Of a stretch of DNA of 64,000 bases, positions 61,810 to 64,000 are shown piece after piece; the first letter of the stretch is position 1, and every line of letters starts with the position of its first letter. This DNA is from Chloroflexota bacterium. GTDB lineage: Bacteria > Chloroflexota > Anaerolineae > Anaerolineales > Anaerolineaceae. The DNA is taken from positions 171,059-235,058 of the forward strand of contig JAKAFP010000006.1 of NCBI GenBank assembly GCA_021825925.1, read 5' to 3'. The translations under genes and the position numbers were made by a program. The notes below the pieces were generated by a model that saw only the letters and a list, made by a program, of their open reading frames with translations, was not told the origin of the DNA and did no database searches.

Positions 61810-63221
61810 GCGAATTAGTTGATCGCGGTGGTCAAGAAGTTGTCGGCGTAAGCCGAATTGAAGGTCCCATCCTTGTCATTGAGAACGCCGGTAACCTTGG
61901 TTACGATGAAGTCGTCGAGGTTACTGATTCTACCGGTCACATGCGCCGCGGACGTATTTTGGAAGTCAGTGAAAAAATGGCTGTCATCCAGATCTTTTCT
62001 GGCACAACCGGGCTTTCCATTGACGGCACCAAAGTTCGCATCACGGGTACCACGTTAAAGATTCCTGTTGCTGAAGAGATGCTCGGCCGTGTGTTTGACG
62101 GCCTCGGCACCCCCATTGACGGCGGTCCGGTACCATTAACCAATCGCTTTGCCGATATCAACGGTCAGCCTATCAATCCAACCTCTCGTGTGTATCCTCG
62201 CGATTACATCCAGACCGGTATTTCGGTGATTGACGGTATGAACTCACTGGTAATGGGTCAGAAACTGCCCCTTTTCTCAGGTGCAGGTCTGCCTCACGAC
62301 CAATTAGCAGCACAAATCGTTCGCCAGGCCACCCTGGGTGCTCCAGCTGGAGAAACTGCCAAGCATGCTGAAGATTTCGCCATCGTGTTCGCCGCCATGG
62401 GCGTCAAACATGATGTGGCGAACTACTTCAAGAATTCCTTTGCTGAGAGTGGAGCTCTTGCCCGCGTGGCAATGTTCCTTAACCTGGCAGATGATCCCCC
62501 AGTGGAACGTTTGATCACCCCCCGTGCAGCACTTACATTAGCTGAATACCTGGCTTTTGAAAAAGACATGCATGTGCTGGTGGTGCTGACTGATATGACC
62601 AACTACTGCGAAGCCCTTCGCCAGATCTCGAATATCCGCGGTGAAGTGCCGAGTCGTAAAGGTTACCCTGGCTATCTTTATAGCGACCTGGCATCCATGT
62701 ACGAACGCACGGGCCGTATCAAAACCAGCAAGGGTTCCATCACGCAAATTCCGATCTTGACGATGCCGAATGATGACATCACCCACCCCGTGCCTGACCT
62801 GACCGGATACATCACCGAAGGCCAGATCGTGTTGGGACGCACCCTCTATCAACATGGCATCTATCCTCCAATTTCGATCCTGCCAAGCCTTTCCCGTTTG
62901 ATGAAAGACGGTATCGGTGAAGGTCAAACCCGTGCCGACCATCCTCATTTGATGGCTCAGCTATACGCAGCTTACGCTCACGTCCAGGACGTCCGCTCGC
63001 TGGCTTCCGTTATCGGTGAAGAAGAACTTGGTGAAGTGGATCAAAAATATATTGCTTTCGGTAAGGCATTTGAAAGTCAATATATCAGCCAATCCTTCAC
63101 TGAAAACCGCAATATTGATCAAACCCTCAGTATAGGTTGGGAACTGCTCGGCCTGCTGCCCAAGGAAGAACTCACCCGTGTCAGCCTGGCTGAGATTGAA
63201 AAGTACTACAAAGGCGTTTAA
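61806..63221 (+). CDS. atpB: V/A-type ATPase non-catalytic subunit B
   Basis: A 471-residue subunit that alternates with A in the hexamer. It has the B-type signature GTPIDGGP and [11 protein letters not shown], and lacks a GxxGxGKT loop ([14 protein letters not shown] takes its place), as expected. The Arg finger region is [18 protein letters not shown]. It overlaps A by 4 bases and D by 1 base. Confidence 0.97.
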   Translation: MSELVDRGGQEVVGVSRIEGPILVIENAGNLGYDEVVEVTDSTGHMRRGRILEVSEKMAVIQIFSGTTGLSIDGTKVRITGTTLKIPVAEEMLGRVFDGLGTPIDGGPVPLTNRFADINGQPINPTSRVYPRDYIQTGISVIDGMNSLVMGQKLPLFSGAGLPHDQLAAQIVRQATLGAPAGETAKHAEDFAIVFAAMGVKHDVANYFKNSFAESGALARVAMFLNLADDPPVERLITPRAALTLAEYLAFEKDMHVLVVLTDMTNYCEALRQISNIRGEVPSRKGYPGYLYSDLASMYERTGRIKTSKGSITQIPILTMPNDDITHPVPDLTGYITEGQIVLGRTLYQHGIYPPISILPSLSRLMKDGIGEGQTRADHPHLMAQLYAAYAHVQDVRSLASVIGEEELGEVDQKYIAFGKAFESQYISQSFTENRNIDQTLSIGWELLGLLPKEELTRVSLAEIEKYYKGV

Positions 63222-63871
63222 TGGCTAAGATCAATGTCGCGCCCACGCGCAGTAATCTGATTCGCATCAGAAAAGAACTTCAGTTTTCGAAAGAGGGTTA
63301 TGAAATCCTAAATCGAAAGCGTGAAGTCTTGACCACTGAGCTGATTCAGATGGCTCATAAAGCTGAAGAATTGCAAACCGAGGTGTGGCGTTTGCTGGCT
63401 GAGGCTTACGCCGCCATGGAAAAAGCCCAACTCAATATGGGCCGCGAACGTGTCGAATGGGCTGCCCTGGCCGCCAACAAGACCGTGGAAGTACAGCTCA
63501 AATTCCGCGGCATCATGGGCGTTTCGATCCCTGTGATTGAATCCAAGGGTGCGCCTGCCGAGATGCTCTACAGTCTTGGCGATACCAACGCTTCGCTGGA
63601 TGAAGCCAGTTCAGGCTTTGCCAAGGTCACCAAGCTGATCCCCGAGCTTTCCATGGTCATAACCACGGTATGGCGTCTGGCAACTGAATTGCGCAAGACT
63701 CAGCGCCGTGTCAATGCCCTTCAGTACATCTTCATCCCCGAATATGAAGAAACGGTAAATTTCATCGTCAGTTCGCTTGAAGAGCGCGAACGTGAAGACA
63801 CCTTCATGTTGAAAATGCTGAAAAATCGAACAAAAAAGAAGCATGAAGCGGAAAACGCTGAAGCTGCCTAA
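63221..63871 (+). CDS. atpD: V/A-type ATPase rotor-shaft subunit D
   Basis: A 216-residue protein of two long helices (about 1-80 and 130-200) joined by a small head, which turns inside the A3B3 head. The opening NVAPTRSNLIRIRKELQFSKEGYEIL and the LPELSMVITTV-like centre are typical. Last gene of the operon. No terminator lies between its stop and the insertion sequence 23 bases later, except the hairpin within that element. Confidence 0.95.
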   Translation: MAKINVAPTRSNLIRIRKELQFSKEGYEILNRKREVLTTELIQMAHKAEELQTEVWRLLAEAYAAMEKAQLNMGRERVEWAALAANKTVEVQLKFRGIMGVSIPVIESKGAPAEMLYSLGDTNASLDEASSGFAKVTKLIPELSMVITTVWRLATELRKTQRRVNALQYIFIPEYEETVNFIVSSLEEREREDTFMLKMLKNRTKKKHEAENAEAA

Positions 63872-63896
63872 CACAAATCAAAACCACCCGTCAATG

Positions 63897-63946
63897 AACT
63901 GCACCCCAAAAGTTGGACACAAACCAACTTAAGGAGTGCAGTTTTT
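63897..63946 (+). terminator. Terminator-like hairpin at the insertion-sequence left end
   Basis: AACTGCAC (63897-63904) pairs with GTGCAGTT (63936-63943); inside, AGTTGG (63911-63916) pairs with CCAACT (63924-63929). A five-T run (63942-63946) follows and leads into the transposase ATG. The AAGGAG ribosome site (63931-63936) is partly inside the structure. Read-through RNA from the ATPase operon would form it. Confidence 0.65.
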
Positions 63947-64000
63947 ATGTCTAAATACAGTAAGGAAGAGAAGTTAAAAGCAATAAAAGAAATAGAGGCT
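63947..64000 (+). CDS. IS3-family transposase OrfA, N-terminus only
   Basis: Eighteen codons (MSKYSKEEKLKAIKEIEA) before the edge. This lysine-rich helical start is typical of the helix-turn-helix OrfA of IS3-family elements, which binds the element's ends; the DDE catalytic part is normally made by frameshifting into OrfB. AAGGAG lies 10 bases before the ATG. Confidence 0.75.
   Translation, partial: MSKYSKEEKLKAIKEIEA

Larger units (their letters stand above)
63895..64000 (+). mobile_element. Left end of an IS3-family (IS150-like) insertion sequence, cut by window edge
   Basis: The sequence that begins TGAACTGCACCCCAAAAGTT matches the terminal repeat style of IS150-group elements (TG...CCCCAAAAGTTxGAC) as I know it. 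It is followed by AAGGAG and the start of a transposase orfA. It lies 23 bases after the ATPase operon. The right end and the target duplication are beyond the window. Confidence 0.82.

Noticed and set aside
1..64000. Search for tRNA, rRNA and CRISPR arrays
   Set aside because: I read the intergenic regions for T-loop-like GGTTCGA motifs with cloverleaf pairing and for regularly spaced direct repeats and found none that held up; a covariance-model scan could still find one I missed.

Overview
The window looks like a chromosomal stretch from a bacterium of the phylum Chloroflexota, most likely class Anaerolineae. This is inference from gene content, not from a marker tree. The supporting signs are a complete archaeal/V-type ATPase operon in a bacterium, secreted and lipid-anchored proteins with Thr/Pro/Ala stalks, a DUF3160 lipoprotein, a bidomain MDR/Gfo-Idh oxidoreductase next to a heparinase-like protein, and GC near 50%. 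Genes are dense, on both strands, with many 4-base ATGA overlaps, strong Shine-Dalgarno sites and many intrinsic terminators. I saw no rRNA, tRNA or CRISPR array. The only mobile element is the left end of an IS3-family insertion sequence at the right edge.

Layout. 1-4.4 kb (minus): alpha/beta hydrolase (cut by the edge), M24 aminopeptidase, and a polar amino-acid ABC transporter (ATPase, permease, lipoprotein receptor). The receptor gene is preceded by a consensus promoter, a long folded leader and an intrinsic terminator, which together look like an unassigned riboswitch or attenuator. 4.4-9.9 kb: membrane PAS-GGDEF diguanylate cyclase, an unknown alpha-helical protein, RNase Y and RecX. 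9.9-14.1 kb (plus): small membrane proteins, a PfkB-fold protein lacking the catalytic Asp, an M20 peptidase and a PAP2 phosphatase. 14.2-24.8 kb: exopolysaccharide genes in two diverging blocks: Wzz-like protein, O-antigen-ligase-like protein and a zinc metalloprotease on minus; bidomain oxidoreductase, heparinase-like protein and glycosyltransferase on plus. 24.8-32.2 kb (plus): phosphate regulon, PhoP/PhoR-type two-component pair, PhoP-box-like repeats, pstS-C-A-B and phoU.

32.3-43.2 kb: a coiled-coil/zinc-ribbon protein, LmbE-type deacetylase, DHH-CBS-tRNA nucleotidyltransferase, GNAT acetyltransferase, an envelope block (FG-GAP-like protein, DUF3160 lipoprotein, CapA-like lipoprotein), and a divergent ECF sigma/anti-sigma-like pair. 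43.4-51.8 kb (plus): EF-G-like GTPase, a small nucleotide-metabolism cluster (MazG-like and LOG-like), ProRS, a HEAT-like protein, rpsO and pnp. 51.8-55 kb: WYL regulator facing a GyrI-like protein, then murE. 55.2-63.9 kb: V/A-type ATPase operon in the order H(G)-C-I-K-F-E-A-B-D, followed 23 bases later by the IS end.

The parts that work together most clearly are the phosphate sensing and uptake set, the exopolysaccharide genes whose last gene overlaps the phosphate response regulator, the RNA-decay genes (rny, pnp), and the rotary ATPase. The strongest candidates for something undescribed are the structured leader before the amino-acid receptor gene, the catalytically degenerate PfkB protein, the terminator directly in front of recX, and the terminator-like hairpin that the IS places between the ATPase operon and its own transposase.
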